Shown in pieces: positions 22,161 to 32,579 of a DNA stretch of 64,000 bases. The notes under the pieces are model-generated. The model was not told the origin of the DNA. It did not search any database and was given only the letters and a program-made list of their open reading frames with translations. Position 1 is the first letter of the stretch; every line of letters begins with the position of its first letter. The position numbers and the translations under genes were made by a program. The stretch is taken from the NCBI GenBank assembly GCA_002914805.1, contig JXTB01000090.1, positions 848,840 through 912,839 of the forward strand, given 5' to 3'. This stretch comes from Parasponia andersonii. Its lineage: Eukaryota; Streptophyta; Magnoliopsida; Rosales; Cannabaceae.

Positions 22161-23264
22161 CTCCCTAATGACTGATACCGTCAATTTTGGACGTTAAATT
22201 GTCACGCGTACCTACCACATTTAGAGGGTATTTATTGGAAATAAAAAAGGAAAAAAAAAATCTGGGTCCAAATTTCATATATTTTCTCTGCCCATCAGCC
22301 ATTAAAGCTGTAGGAAGAAGAACAAAGCATAACAGTTTGGGCTAGTGATGTGTGAGACTAGATCACTAGTTTCCTTTTCATCAAAAAAAGGAATTAAAAT
22401 AAAAAATAGTAGACCTTAACGCATTCCAGCACAATTGACAAAACAAATAGACAATTAATCATCAAAAAAAAAATAATAATAATGTCACAATATAATAGTC
22501 ATTACTTATAAATAAATTTCACTATAATTTAAATTTACCTAGTGAGCAATAAAAAAGTGAGTTCCATTGTAGCCTCTCCCTAAACTAATTTAAAAACTAG
22601 ATTATACATTCGAAAAGCAAGAACTATAACCGAAGTAACCGTGCAAAAGAAACAGTAAAGAAATATATAACGACACTATGCCTAAAAAAAAAGGAACGGT
22701 TTGAAAAATAAAATAAACAAGAAAAAGAAGAAGGAAGAATAAGAATTAGAAAAGGTGTTTAAATCTCATTTTGTTCTTTGGTTTTCAAAAATATTTAAAT
22801 TTGGTCCTGAACTTGGTTTTTTTAGGCGTCAATTTGATCTACTTTTAAACTTTACATTATGCTATCTTGATTTTCTTTTTTTGGGTCTTAGTTTGAGCAA
22901 TTATGTTATAAACTAGTGATTAATAAAACTAATACACAAGAAACTAATAAAAAAAAACTTAATATATCAAAATGAAAATACTACCAAGGGTCAAAATTTT
23001 CTAACCAAATTAAAAGAGCAGTGTTAACATTCAAATCCAAATAACCAAGTGTCAAATTTTTGTTATTAGGATTCGATTTTTAGAATGTTAACTCATTTTG
23101 TAGGACTCACTATCATTAGGTGGACCAATTCGTGAATGTAACACACTATTGTTTAAGTATTAATTCGATGATATTTTACAATTTTCTTTTATTTTTGGGT
23201 TTATATTACCCATGGAACCAACTTTTTCTTTTAATCAGATCTCCAACCTTTTTTTCCCCTAGTT
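22161..23264. other. AT-rich intergenic sequence, nothing certain
   Basis: No coding frame. The 22750-23000 part contains phrases such as TTTGGTCCTGAACTTGG, typical of non-coding plant repeats, but no ends could be defined. Confidence 0.5.
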
Positions 23265-24365
23265 TTTAGATCCAAACTTTACATATTTGTATCATTTTAG
23301 TCCCTTTTTTTTTTTTTTCATTTTTCCATCTAATTTAACTATTATTTAATAGTTTTAATATTACTTGGGTCCTTAATTTTTACATAATGTATCACTTAAG
23401 TCCTTAATATTTATTTTGTAGCTTTTGACTCATTAAACTTTCATTTCGTAGCACTTAGATATTTTTGAGTCAATTTTGAGTTAAAATTTATCTCTAATCA
23501 AATTATACTAAATAAATTAATGAAAACTATCAATTGAAAACTACCAACGGAATGTTCAACACCAACAAAGTATTTTTCGAAAAAGATAATCTAAACAATA
23601 ATATTTTTTTCAGTTAATTCTCATTACCAATAATATTATACGATTGAATTGTGAATTCTTACTAATGGTGGTAAAGTTCATTTTCTCCAATTCCATAAAC
23701 TCATTAACATTTTTTTTTAGTTAAAACTCATAAATAATAAAAGAAATTTAAAAACCTTTTAAATAACAAATAGTCATTAATTTATACAATATTATGGTTT
23801 TGATAATGATAATAGTTAATAACAAAAAAATCAGTATTTATGAATAAATACTAATCGAGTCTATACACAGATATAACAAGAGGAAAGAAAAGAAAATAGT
23901 GTACTATTTAACGATGATTTCTTGCTAATGGTTGTGAAATTCATTTTCTGTAATTTTATGAACTTACAATCATTTAAAAATAGTATAAAAGCCTCTCAAT
24001 TGAAAAATGAACACTAATTTATATTAAAAAAATTATGTATTGATATGTGTAATTTTGGTATGTTTCAGTGGGTATTTAACTAAGTTCTTTTATTATTACT
24101 TTTGAATTTAGTAATTTTTATTAGTTTATTTAATATAATTTGATTAGAGTTGGATTCTAACTCAAAATTAAGTCAAATGAACTAAGTGTTATAAAAATAA
24201 AATTCTGAGGAGTCTAAAGTAACAAAATAAAGAATAGTAACCTAAATAATACATTATGTACAAATTATGCATCTAAGCGATATTAAAATTATTAAATAAC
24301 GACTAAATTAGACATAAAAGTTAAAAAAAAAAAACTAAAGTAATACGAACGTAAATGTTCTTTAA
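23265..24365. mobile_element. Foldback element with about 270-bp imperfect inverted arms
   Basis: The left arm (about 23265-23540) and the reverse complement of the right arm (about 24105-24365) align along their length. Paired landmarks are TTTGTATCATTTTAGT with TCGTATTACTTTAGTT, ACATAATGTAT in both, and CTAATCAAATTATACTAAAT with CTAATCAAATTATATTAAAT. The central part carries a direct repeat, ACTAATGGTGGTAAAGTTCA (about 23661) and GCTAATGGTTGTGAAATTCA (about 23924). It has no coding capacity. A Mutator-like or foldback MITE is likely; its target duplication was not resolved. Confidence 0.72.
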
Positions 24366-25210
24366 AAGGACGTTCTAATGACAAAATCCACTGCCCCTTG
24401 CACAACATAAAGTAAGATGTTAATTGCAATTTTTGCTTTGTAATATACATTTTCATTATATCATACAAAATCAATCCCAATCATCCCAAGCCTCACCTTA
24501 ACTCGCTCACAGGTCGAGTTGACTCAATTGGTGATTAATTCATTCTTTGCTTCTCTTCCCTCCACTCCTCGTCTTCTCTCTCCTCCATCCGGAAAAATAG
24601 TGAAATTACTAAAAACCGTTTTTATCATACTTTATTATTGTTATTTTTTCACAAAAGAAAAACACTCCCAAATTGAGCAAAATATTGTTCAAGGGAAAAA
24701 ACAAAAGAAAAAACCAAAACTAGGAGAATAAATTCAAACTATCAAATTCCAAATATATTGTTTAAGAAGGATGTCAAAGATGTTGAATTACACCTTCACA
24801 CTCTGCTAATTTTTTTTTAAAAAAAATCCTTTTCTAACAAACGATTTTTGTTCAAAAATAAAGAGTGTGTTTTTATAATTTTTTGGTGAGACCATGAAAA
24901 AGATCAATGAAAAGATATTAAAACAATAAATATTCTTTTTGCTTAAAAAATAGATAAATTCTGCAAAATGAGAAGAGCTCAAAACTCACAACTCAGCCTC
25001 ATTTAGCAATGTGAAATAAAATAACGCTAGATTGTTTTTAGCAAATAAAAATTCCATAACTCAGCCTTATTTGCAATGTGACAGCAAATCCAAAACAAAG
25101 TGTATATATATAGACGATATGTAGTCCTCATTACAAAAAAAAAAAAAAAAAAAAAAANAAAGAGGAAAAAACCGAAGATTTCAAATAGTACTTTTTTTTG
25201 ATCGAAAAAG
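24366..25210. other. Intergenic sequence, poly(A) run with an N at 25158
   Basis: No supported gene; the 24519-24731 frame is unsupported. A poly(A) run from about 25135 is interrupted by a single N at 25158, probably an assembly join in a homopolymer. Confidence 0.5.
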
Positions 25211-25335
25211 AAATCGGATTTATTTCGTACCTTTCGCTCAATGAGAAAATGAGTCAGATTCTACAGGATCAAACCTATGGCACTTAAGGAATGATGGAAA
25301 AGAAGAAAATAAAAAAAGAAATAAAAAAGGAAAAG

Positions 25336-25366
<31 letters not shown>

Positions 25367-25581
25367 ACGATAAGTAGTCGTGTCAGGAACAAAGAGCTTT
25401 ATCCCATTATCCACACGTGGCATTCTCTAGCCACGTGACTAAGATCCTTTGACACGTATGCAATGCGCACATTTACTGTTTTGGGCGTTATCCAACCTAT
25501 TGTTACAACTTATAACAGCTAGTCAATATTTCTGAATAATATCCTCATTTTGACGGACTAAGAACGAAATAAATCCGATTT
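25211..25581. promoter_or_regulatory. KFB upstream region: inverted repeat and G-box cluster
   Basis: A perfect 18-bp inverted repeat, AAATCGGATTTATTTCGT (25211-25228) and its complement (25564-25581), brackets the region. Between its arms lie two CACGTG G-boxes (25414-25419 and 25432-25437) and an ACGT core (25454-25457). Just downstream is a 12-bp palindrome, TGACACGTGTCA (25608-25619). G-box/ABRE motifs are bound by bZIP and bHLH factors in abscisic-acid and light responses. Regulation of this gene through them is inferred. Confidence 0.5.
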
Positions 25582-25677
25582 TTTTACCTTAAAAATATTG
25601 GGTGAGTTGACACGTGTCAGAAAATGAAAGGTGATTGTATCTGCTTTTAAGTGCTCTTTATCTCATATTTCGCACTC

Positions 25678-25685
25678 TATAAATA
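25678..25685 (+). promoter_or_regulatory. TATA box of the F-box/kelch gene
   Basis: TATAAATA lies 62 bp before the start codon in the context CACTCTATAAATACCCC. That distance allows a short 5' untranslated leader of about 30-35 bases. Confidence 0.75.
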
Positions 25686-25746
25686 CCCCTAGAGCTCACC
25701 ATTTTCAGTCCCAAACCGCCACAGACGAAAACCTTCTGGAAGCTCT

Positions 25747-26811
25747 ATGGAAGATTCTTCTTACTCTCAGTTCATTCCGGGTCTTCCTGACGAACTCGGT
25801 CTCGAGTGCTTGACTCGGCTCCCTTACACGACTCACCGAGTCGCCTCGCGAGTTTGCCAGCGATGGTGGACCCTACTAGAAAGCCCCGAGTTCTACCATG
25901 AAAGAAGCTCAAAAGGGTACACCCACAAGCTGGCTTGCCTGGTACAAGCCCTCCCGTGGGACGAATCGCCGACCGCCCAAGTCGACTCGGCGAAACGCTG
26001 CGGTGAGTTGTTCCCGAGTTACGGACTCGCCGCGTACGACTCGGCCGAGGCGGCATGGCGGAGGATCGGCCAGGTCCCGAAGTACCCAGACGGGCTGCCT
26101 CTGTTCTGCCACGTGGCGAGCTGTGATGGGAAGCTGGTCGTGATGGGCGGGTGGGACCCGAAGACGTACGGGACGGTTGCTGACGTGTTCGTTTTCGACT
26201 TCGCCAAGAATCGGTGGAGCGAGGCGAGGCCCATGCCGACGAAGCGGTCCTTCTTCGCGGTCGGATCTTACTCGGGTCGGGTCTACGTGGCGGGCGGGCA
26301 CGATGAGAGCAAGAACGCGCTGAGTTCGGCCTGGGTTTACGATCTGGCTCGGGACGAGTGGACCGAGTTGGCTCAGATGAGTCAGGGTCGGGACGAGTGC
26401 GAGGGGGTTGTAATAAATGGCGAGTTCTGGGTGGTGAGTGGGTACGGCACGGAGAGCCAAGGCGCGTTCGAGTCAAGCGCGGAGGTTTACGATATCGGGT
26501 CTGGACAGTGGAGGCGCGTGGAAGGCGCGTGGGTTGAGAGGGTATGTCCGAGAGGGCGCGTAGGGGTTTGGAAAGAAAGTGAGGAGAGATTTATGAGTTG
26601 GGCGGAGCTGGACTCAGCGGTTCAAGTCGGGACGTGCGGAGTGGGCCTGGGGGATTGGGCCCTCGTTATGAGCTCGGCCTACCAGGGTGGGGCCCATGGG
26701 TTCTTCATGGTGGAGTTGAATAAGGAAGGGCAAAATGGGAAGCTTAAAAATATTAGTGTGCCTGCTGGGTTTTGTGGCTCTGTTCAGTCAGCTTGCTGCG
26801 TTGAGATCTAA
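25747..26811 (+). CDS. F-box/kelch-repeat protein (KFB, SKIP-type), single exon
   Basis: A 354-residue protein. The F-box is at about residues 8-48 (FIPGLPDELGLECLTRLPYT with RVCQRW). Kelch-like repeats follow at about 118-162 (double glycine in VVMGGWDP), 166-211 (VYVAGGHD) and 215-262 (FWVVSGYG, doublet lost). An F-box binds SKP1 in an SCF ubiquitin ligase, and the kelch blades recruit the target. The layout matches the small plant KFB group that includes Arabidopsis At1g80440 and At1g15670, some members of which target phenylalanine ammonia-lyase for degradation. The substrate here is not known. The start at 25747 fits the TATA spacing and puts the F-box right at the N-terminus as in the family. 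The gene is much richer in G and C than its surroundings and looks intact. Confidence 0.95.
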   Translation: MEDSSYSQFIPGLPDELGLECLTRLPYTTHRVASRVCQRWWTLLESPEFYHERSSKGYTHKLACLVQALPWDESPTAQVDSAKRCGELFPSYGLAAYDSAEAAWRRIGQVPKYPDGLPLFCHVASCDGKLVVMGGWDPKTYGTVADVFVFDFAKNRWSEARPMPTKRSFFAVGSYSGRVYVAGGHDESKNALSSAWVYDLARDEWTELAQMSQGRDECEGVVINGEFWVVSGYGTESQGAFESSAEVYDIGSGQWRRVEGAWVERVCPRGRVGVWKESEERFMSWAELDSAVQVGTCGVGLGDWALVMSSAYQGGAHGFFMVELNKEGQNGKLKNISVPAGFCGSVQSACCVEI

Positions 26812-27089
26812 GTCTTTTTTTTTTTTTTAATTATTATTATTATTTTTTTAAAAAACCTATGTGAATTGTAGATAATCGTACTATATTTAGCATTTTTTTT
26901 TAAATGGTAAAGTATCAATGCATGTGTGCAGAGTTCTAACAAGTTGAGAAGCCAAGTTTCGTGCGTATTAGTATTATCATTAGTTATTTTGGCCCCTTTT
27001 TTTTTTTTTTCCCCTTTTAATGTGAATAGCACAAAGGATGGCAATTTGTGACATGACACTACAAAAAGACTTTAAATTCGTACGAAATT
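26812..27089. other. 3' flank of the F-box/kelch gene
   Basis: T-rich sequence following the stop, as expected of a plant 3' untranslated region. No clear single poly(A) signal can be chosen. Confidence 0.5.
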
Positions 27090-27770
27090 AATAAGTTTGA
27101 ATTTAGTTTAATCGTGTTTGTGTCGTATTGGGTTAGAAATATTGACCCGTTTAATTAACTGATTGTGTTTGGGTTGGACCCGCTAATACGAAAATGGCAT
27201 TTTATAAACGGGTCGTGTTGTGTCAATTCATTTATAAATAAGTCGTGTTCGTGTCATAATTTCTGATCTATTTATTAAAGAAAATTTAGGTAAATGACCA
27301 ATATTTTAAATTTGATTAAGATGTCCACTTTTTTAATTTTATAGCTAAATGTCCATATATATATATTTACACTTTGTATCTACTAATTTTAGTTATTGTA
27401 TTAAAGTATACTGGGTATATAATTTTTTATACTTGATATATAAACATATATACTGGATATTTTGTTATAATATTTGATAAATGGATATTTACTTAAATTG
27501 GACTAAAAATTTGGTCATATTTCTATAAAGCCCTTTATTAAACGGGTCGTGTTCAGGTCAAGTGTCACAGGTCAATATGACCTATAGTAAACGGGTTACA
27601 CGGGTTATGTACGTGTCAATTCGTTTATAAACAGGTTGTGTCCGTGTCATAATTTTTGACTCGTTTATTAAACGAGTCATTTTCGGATTGAGCATTTACC
27701 TGTTGTATATGTACATCGATATAACACGAATACGACCGTAGACACGAATTGCTACGAGTGGGCTGTCCAC
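27090..27770. mobile_element. MITE of the ACGGGTCGTGTTCGTGTC family, carrying a nested MITE
   Basis: The repeated phrases AAACGGGTCGTGTT, GTGTCAATTCATTTATAAA, GTTCGTGTCATAATTTCTGA and their near-copies occur on both sides of an internal insertion (27280-27533). They mark a common non-autonomous plant DNA element also present at 3197-3569. Exact ends were not resolved, so the coordinates are approximate. Confidence 0.6.
27280..27533. mobile_element. Nested Mutator-like MITE (254 bp), 9-bp TSD TTTATTAAA
   Basis: A 254-bp insertion splits the host MITE and is flanked by the perfect 9-bp repeat TTTATTAAA (27271-27279 and 27534-27542). Its ends are imperfect inverted repeats: GAAAATTTAGGTAAATGACC at the left and GGGCTTTATAGAAATATGAC on the other strand at the right. 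A 9-bp duplication is the mark of Mutator-type elements. No coding capacity. Confidence 0.82.
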
Positions 27771-27779
27771 AAGTGAAAT

Positions 27780-28549
27780 TGCTAATTAGTGATACCATGC
27801 GCTTCAATGTTTACATTGTATTTTTTTTTTTTTGGGTATAAAATTTTGAGATAAAATGCTTTAATTCATTTACAATAATCAACCAAATACAAAGATCAGA
27901 TAAACCAAAATAATAAACAATCAGTTAAGCAATTGAATTCGATTGATGCCCAGATAAGAAATAATTGTGCAGGAAATCTCTACCAAAGAACGCTCTTTTG
28001 CTCTTTAAAATTATCTTCCACCGTCTGATTCAATTCTTTCTATTGATATGATGATTTATTTTTCGCAATCTATAGGTTGGACTGGAACAAACTATATACT
28101 GGAGAAAAATAACATAATTAAACAAAACCTACATATCTATAATTTACTCGTACAAAATTTCTTCAAAATTTCTTTCTCTCGAAGAATAGATTTATGGGAC
28201 TAAAGGCCTTCATAGAGTTTGAAGAATTATTAAAACGAAAAAAAAAAAAATATTACAAGAAATCTTACCGGAGGGAAAAACAAAATATTACAAGATTATT
28301 AAAAGAAATCTTACCGGAGGGTAAGAAATCAAGAGAAAAGTTATAGAAAGGAAGAAGGTTGTTTTTAATTCAGTATTTTATAATTATATAGTAGAGTGTT
28401 AAATACCAATTTAGCTGTGAATACATTGTTACACATTTTTATAATTGGTGGATTTTTTTTTTTTTTGGAGTCTTATTTATGATGACAGTGACAAATTGGA
28501 AACCTTCCATCTAGCAAAGACTAGAAAAATGGAGTCTATTTAATACTGG

Positions 28550-28592
<43 letters not shown>

Positions 28593-29179
28593 TTCCAATT
28601 GTGGATTAAGTCTTCTTTATTGCAGATGATTTTGTTGGTTATTTAATGAAGACTTTAGTTTGTCTACTGGTTGAGAGCATGAATGGACAATAGCTTAGTA
28701 ATGTTTTAAACTTCGCTTATTTCATGGCCTCAGAAAAAGGAGTGGACATAGAGATATTTGTGAGTTGTGATAAATCAAATACATATTGAACTTTATTGTC
28801 TATTCAAGCTCGGCATGGCCAAAAAGCAATGAAAGTAAAGAAAAACGTCGTAGCCTATGGGGCAAGAAGTGGGATGACCTCAATAAAGCTCGTCAAGAGG
28901 ACCAACCACTTGGTTCTTTTTTTTTTTTTTTTAAGTAACAAAAAGAATCCTAGCAACATTTAGCTTTAGATCTTCATTAAAATCAATCAAAATTTCATAT
29001 ATTGATTCTTATTTTAAATCATGTTTAAAAATTTGTCAATAAAGTAAAAATCCCGTCATAAAAAAAGTATTTTCAGTCAATCAATTGCATCATCATTTTT
29101 ATATTAAAAAAAATTGGATCGTCATAAATAAAAAGATTGTTGTAACTAGAACGTATATTACTGGTAAGTTGTGAATAAT
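27780..29179. other. Intergenic sequence with (TA)n at 28555-28589
   Basis: No gene recognised. A direct repeat of about 20 bp (GAAATCTTACCGGAGGG at 28259 and 28305) and a long (TA)n microsatellite at 28555-28589 are present. Confidence 0.5.
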
Positions 29180-30045
29180 TATTTAGAATAATGTTATTGT
29201 TAAGCCTCCTAGTTATTTGAATAGTGCGTCGGAGGTTTCGTGACTATAGTTTATATGGGGTGCTATTATTTTAGATACTCTATGGATGGCCAGAAATGAG
29301 GGTGTCCATAAAAATGTGCAACTTGACCCTACTCTGCAAAGTTGTTACAAAAGGGTTGAGGAATTTACATGATTTAAATATAACTAATCCTAATATTGTT
29401 GTGATAAATTAGACTCCTATGGATGAAGTGAATATTAAAATTTATATCGACGACTCTGTTTCAAATTCTACTGTAGCTATTGGCATTTTGGCGAGGAATT
29501 ACAAAGAAGAAATCATTGTTATTCAGATGTTTAGAGGTCCTTGTGATAATTCTATTGAAGGTGCTGAAGCTATGTTCAAAGCTTTGGAACTCATTGCTAC
29601 TGACAAACGCTGGCCTTATATTATTTTTGAAGGTGATTCCATGAACGTGATAAGTGCTTTTAAAGGTGATTTTGATAGTATTATTACCTAGGATGCTTGT
29701 GTATACATCGATGCAGCTATGATACTTCTTCCTAAGCTTCACTCATCTTTTTTTAGTTGGACTTTCTAAAAAGTCTAATGAGGTTGCTCATCACGTGTGC
29801 CGATGGAGTTTAAATTACTCTTATTGTACAGACTCTATAGATGCTTCCTACTCTTATGCACTACCTTCTACCAATATAGCATGGAACCTTGGAGTTTAAA
29901 TTACTCTTATTGTACAGACTCTATAGATGCTTCCTACTCTTATGCACTATCTCCTACCAATATAGCATGGAACCTAATTTTTTGTACAACTAATTTATGA
30001 TTTTATAGATTATACTTTCCCAGCAAAAAAAAAAAAAAAAAAAAA
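29180..30045 (+). pseudogene. 3' end of a LINE (RNase H domain) with poly(A) tail
   Basis: The text LWGAIILDTLWMARNEGVHK (about 29255) is the linker after the reverse transcriptase of plant L1-like elements. The RNase H-like domain follows at 29419-29760 (KIYIDDSVSNSTVAIGILAR, EGAEAMFKALELIATDKRWP, IIFEGDSMNVI, then SNEVAHHVCRW in another frame). A stop at 29689-29691 and frame changes show decay. The element ends in a 21-base poly(A) run (30025-30045), as expected for target-primed LINE insertion. The 5' part is missing, the usual result of 5' truncation. Confidence 0.85.
29804..29975 (+). repeat. 86-bp tandem duplication in the LINE 3' region
   Basis: The unit 29804-29889 is repeated at 29890-29975 with only two visible base differences (ACTACCTTC against ACTATCTCC). 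It lies downstream of the RNase H segment and makes an otherwise meaningless plus-strand frame look repetitive. Confidence 0.92.
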
Positions 30046-31590
30046 GAGAATAATTATTTAGAATTGTGACAAACATTTACTTTTAGTTACAATTCCTTGC
30101 GTCATTAATGTCCGATTTTGCTTTTGATAGTGGTTATTGACAGTATATTTTATCACAAAATTTCTAATGGATCGCTACTTTCATACCCGATATCACACAA
30201 GAAATGACAAGCTTTTTGCAGATACCACACAAGAACCAGCCTAATGTTAATTAGTATAAAAGATAACTTGTAATTGTTGGAAAAGCATGTTAAGGGAGCG
30301 AAATTATAAAATAAAAACAAAATGAAGTATTCAATTGGCCTTTAATTATTGAACCAGTCTACAAACAATGAAAGAAGGACTTGAATTAAGGAATTAAAAC
30401 CAGAGGGTGAAATTGCTTTATTTAATATATTCTTTCCATATGAAATTTTAAATAAGTATAAATCATTGTAATAGTTACTTTTTCCTCGTTGAAGACTGCG
30501 ATGTTAAACTAGGTTAGGAAGTAATTAGAATCGTTGACCTTGGGAATTATATTCCAAGTTGCATCTAAACTTGAAGAGTAGGATCTCACACATTTCGACC
30601 AGGGTGGTCAACGGAAATTGACTTGTTCAATCTGAATATTGAATTGGAGGTTTGATTTAATTGGATGATGACGATTGATTGGGTTAAATTGATATTGAAC
30701 TGTTTTTTTTTTTTTTAATCACTTTAGGAACCCTACATTATAAACAATTAGGAAATTCGCCAACTACGTAATCTCTCTACATAAATAATTAGGAAATTCG
30801 TTAGGAAATGCCGCCACTGCGTAATCTCTCCAATCACACGCTTGAATATTCTAATTCCTTATTTGAACAGCTCTCTTGATTAATTTATCTTAATTTGATC
30901 ACGTGGTTGACTTGTTTAGTTTATGATTTAGAGGAGCAACATCTGTGATATATTTGTAACATTATTTTTTCATTTTAGCTTCACTTTCCTTAAAGGTAAA
31001 TATAGAATTTTCAAGAGAGTTGGGACAATCTATTAATAAAGCAACATGATACATATTAGTAAAGCAACATGATCCAGTAAGACTTAAATGCGGTACCACA
31101 TGCTAGAAATTTAGCATGATCTGATAATTAGCTATGGAAGACTCATAAATTAAGCAAAATGAATTGAGTTCACTTGATACGACATGATACACTAATAGGT
31201 AGATATGTCATATAAGAACATCATACTTAAGAGTTTTATATATAATTTTTAATTATTTTTCCTATCGATTAGGTATTTAAATTCTTTTTCTTTGTCCAAG
31301 CTCAAATTGGAAAAAGATTCAATATAATTTTATGGTTCTTCTTTTGTTTTGTTTAAATACTTTAAGAAACAAATTCATAGAATAACATTAAAATTAAAAA
31401 AATTGTCTGCTCAAAAGACTAGCACGTTTAGACATAGCAGATGACATGACAAGACATAAAAACACGTAAGATGTGGCGTGTTTTAGCATATGATAGTGGG
31501 AGAAAATAACATAGAAAGGACTAATTTAAACAAAATAAAGGACTAATAAATAGGCCATGTTGTACCATATTTGACCATGAGGAGAAAGAT
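30046..31590. other. Intergenic sequence, nothing recognised
   Basis: No gene. A short local duplication, AATTAGGAAATTCG at about 30746 and 30785, each followed by a CGTAATCTCTC copy, is present. Scattered CATGATAC/CATGACA words near 31040-31200 and 31430-31490 suggest debris of the same MITE type as at 27090. Confidence 0.5.
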
Positions 31591-32579
31591 TGCAGACTAC
31601 CGGCTCCGGTCATGGTTACAGATTCGGCTGGGCGAAAAGTTGAACTATATGGCTAGTGGGTAAAAAGGGTATCCCAATCTATAATGATGACAAACCCAGT
31701 GCCTGAAGTCGCTAAGAAAATTGAAAGAAGCATGATCATTGAAGTCCCAGCTATCAATGGAGACAGACAAAAGGAAAACGTAGTCGACAACAAGGTAATA
31801 TATGCACTTATCAGGCATCTACTGATGAGTTCAACGAAATTGTTGATTTCGTGCTCCTACTCAGTCCTGTAACTCAATATCAGCCAACCAAAGCGGCTCT
31901 GGTTCATCCTCCTAATTTATGTGGACTGCCACTTGGCCCAAATTATAGAAAAAGGAAAATTCTAGTCTCTTTTGGTCCCTAGAATAGAACATCCAGCCTG
32001 GATGAGAAGGAAACTAAAGACGACCCATTAACTGGCCTATTATAAGGCCCACTAGCTAATAACTCTGGCCTGTCAATTGAGCTCGAATCTGAAGGATGGA
32101 ATATCAGGCTCACGGGACCTGTTTTTTTTTTTTTATTTTTTATAGGCCTTATTAGAGGAGATGGTACAAATAAAATCCCCATCTAGGCTAAGTCTCATTC
32201 TAAAGACCACGAAACCAAGCAAAGTGGTACTCGAAAGAGTGGGCAGTATAAGTCTTCTAATCGACAGGTTTCTCCTAGTCAATCCTATTACTTTGATGAT
32301 CATCACAAGAAGTGCAAACTCTTTTTNTGAACAAAAGAATCTCTTCACTGCCAATTGCTGAGGCCTTGCTCGGGCCTCTGCAAATAAAGAAATCTGAGCT
32401 TTGTTACGACATCATAACCCAGATTGTCTCATTCTCTCATAAACTATAATTTTAGAATCAGTAATGACTGTTAAGCTTTATTCCTGGGGATTTCACCATC
32501 TTTGTTATGTCCTACCTATTACTAGCTTCTTTATCAGACTATAATCCTCTAGTTATTTCTTTGCTTGTTGACCTTTTTA

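Noticed and set aside
24519..24731. 70-codon plus frame ending in lysine-rich residues
   Set aside because: No domain, no splice context, low-complexity end.
25772..26476. Long antisense frames of 234 and 183 codons across the F-box/kelch gene
   Set aside because: They are arginine/proline/serine-rich shadows produced by the GC-rich sense codons; the sense strand has clear domains.
28555..28589. TA microsatellite as a regulatory site or origin
   Set aside because: Simple (TA)n repeats are common here (also 15319-15339, 47126-47152, 58498-58522) and nothing else supports a function.
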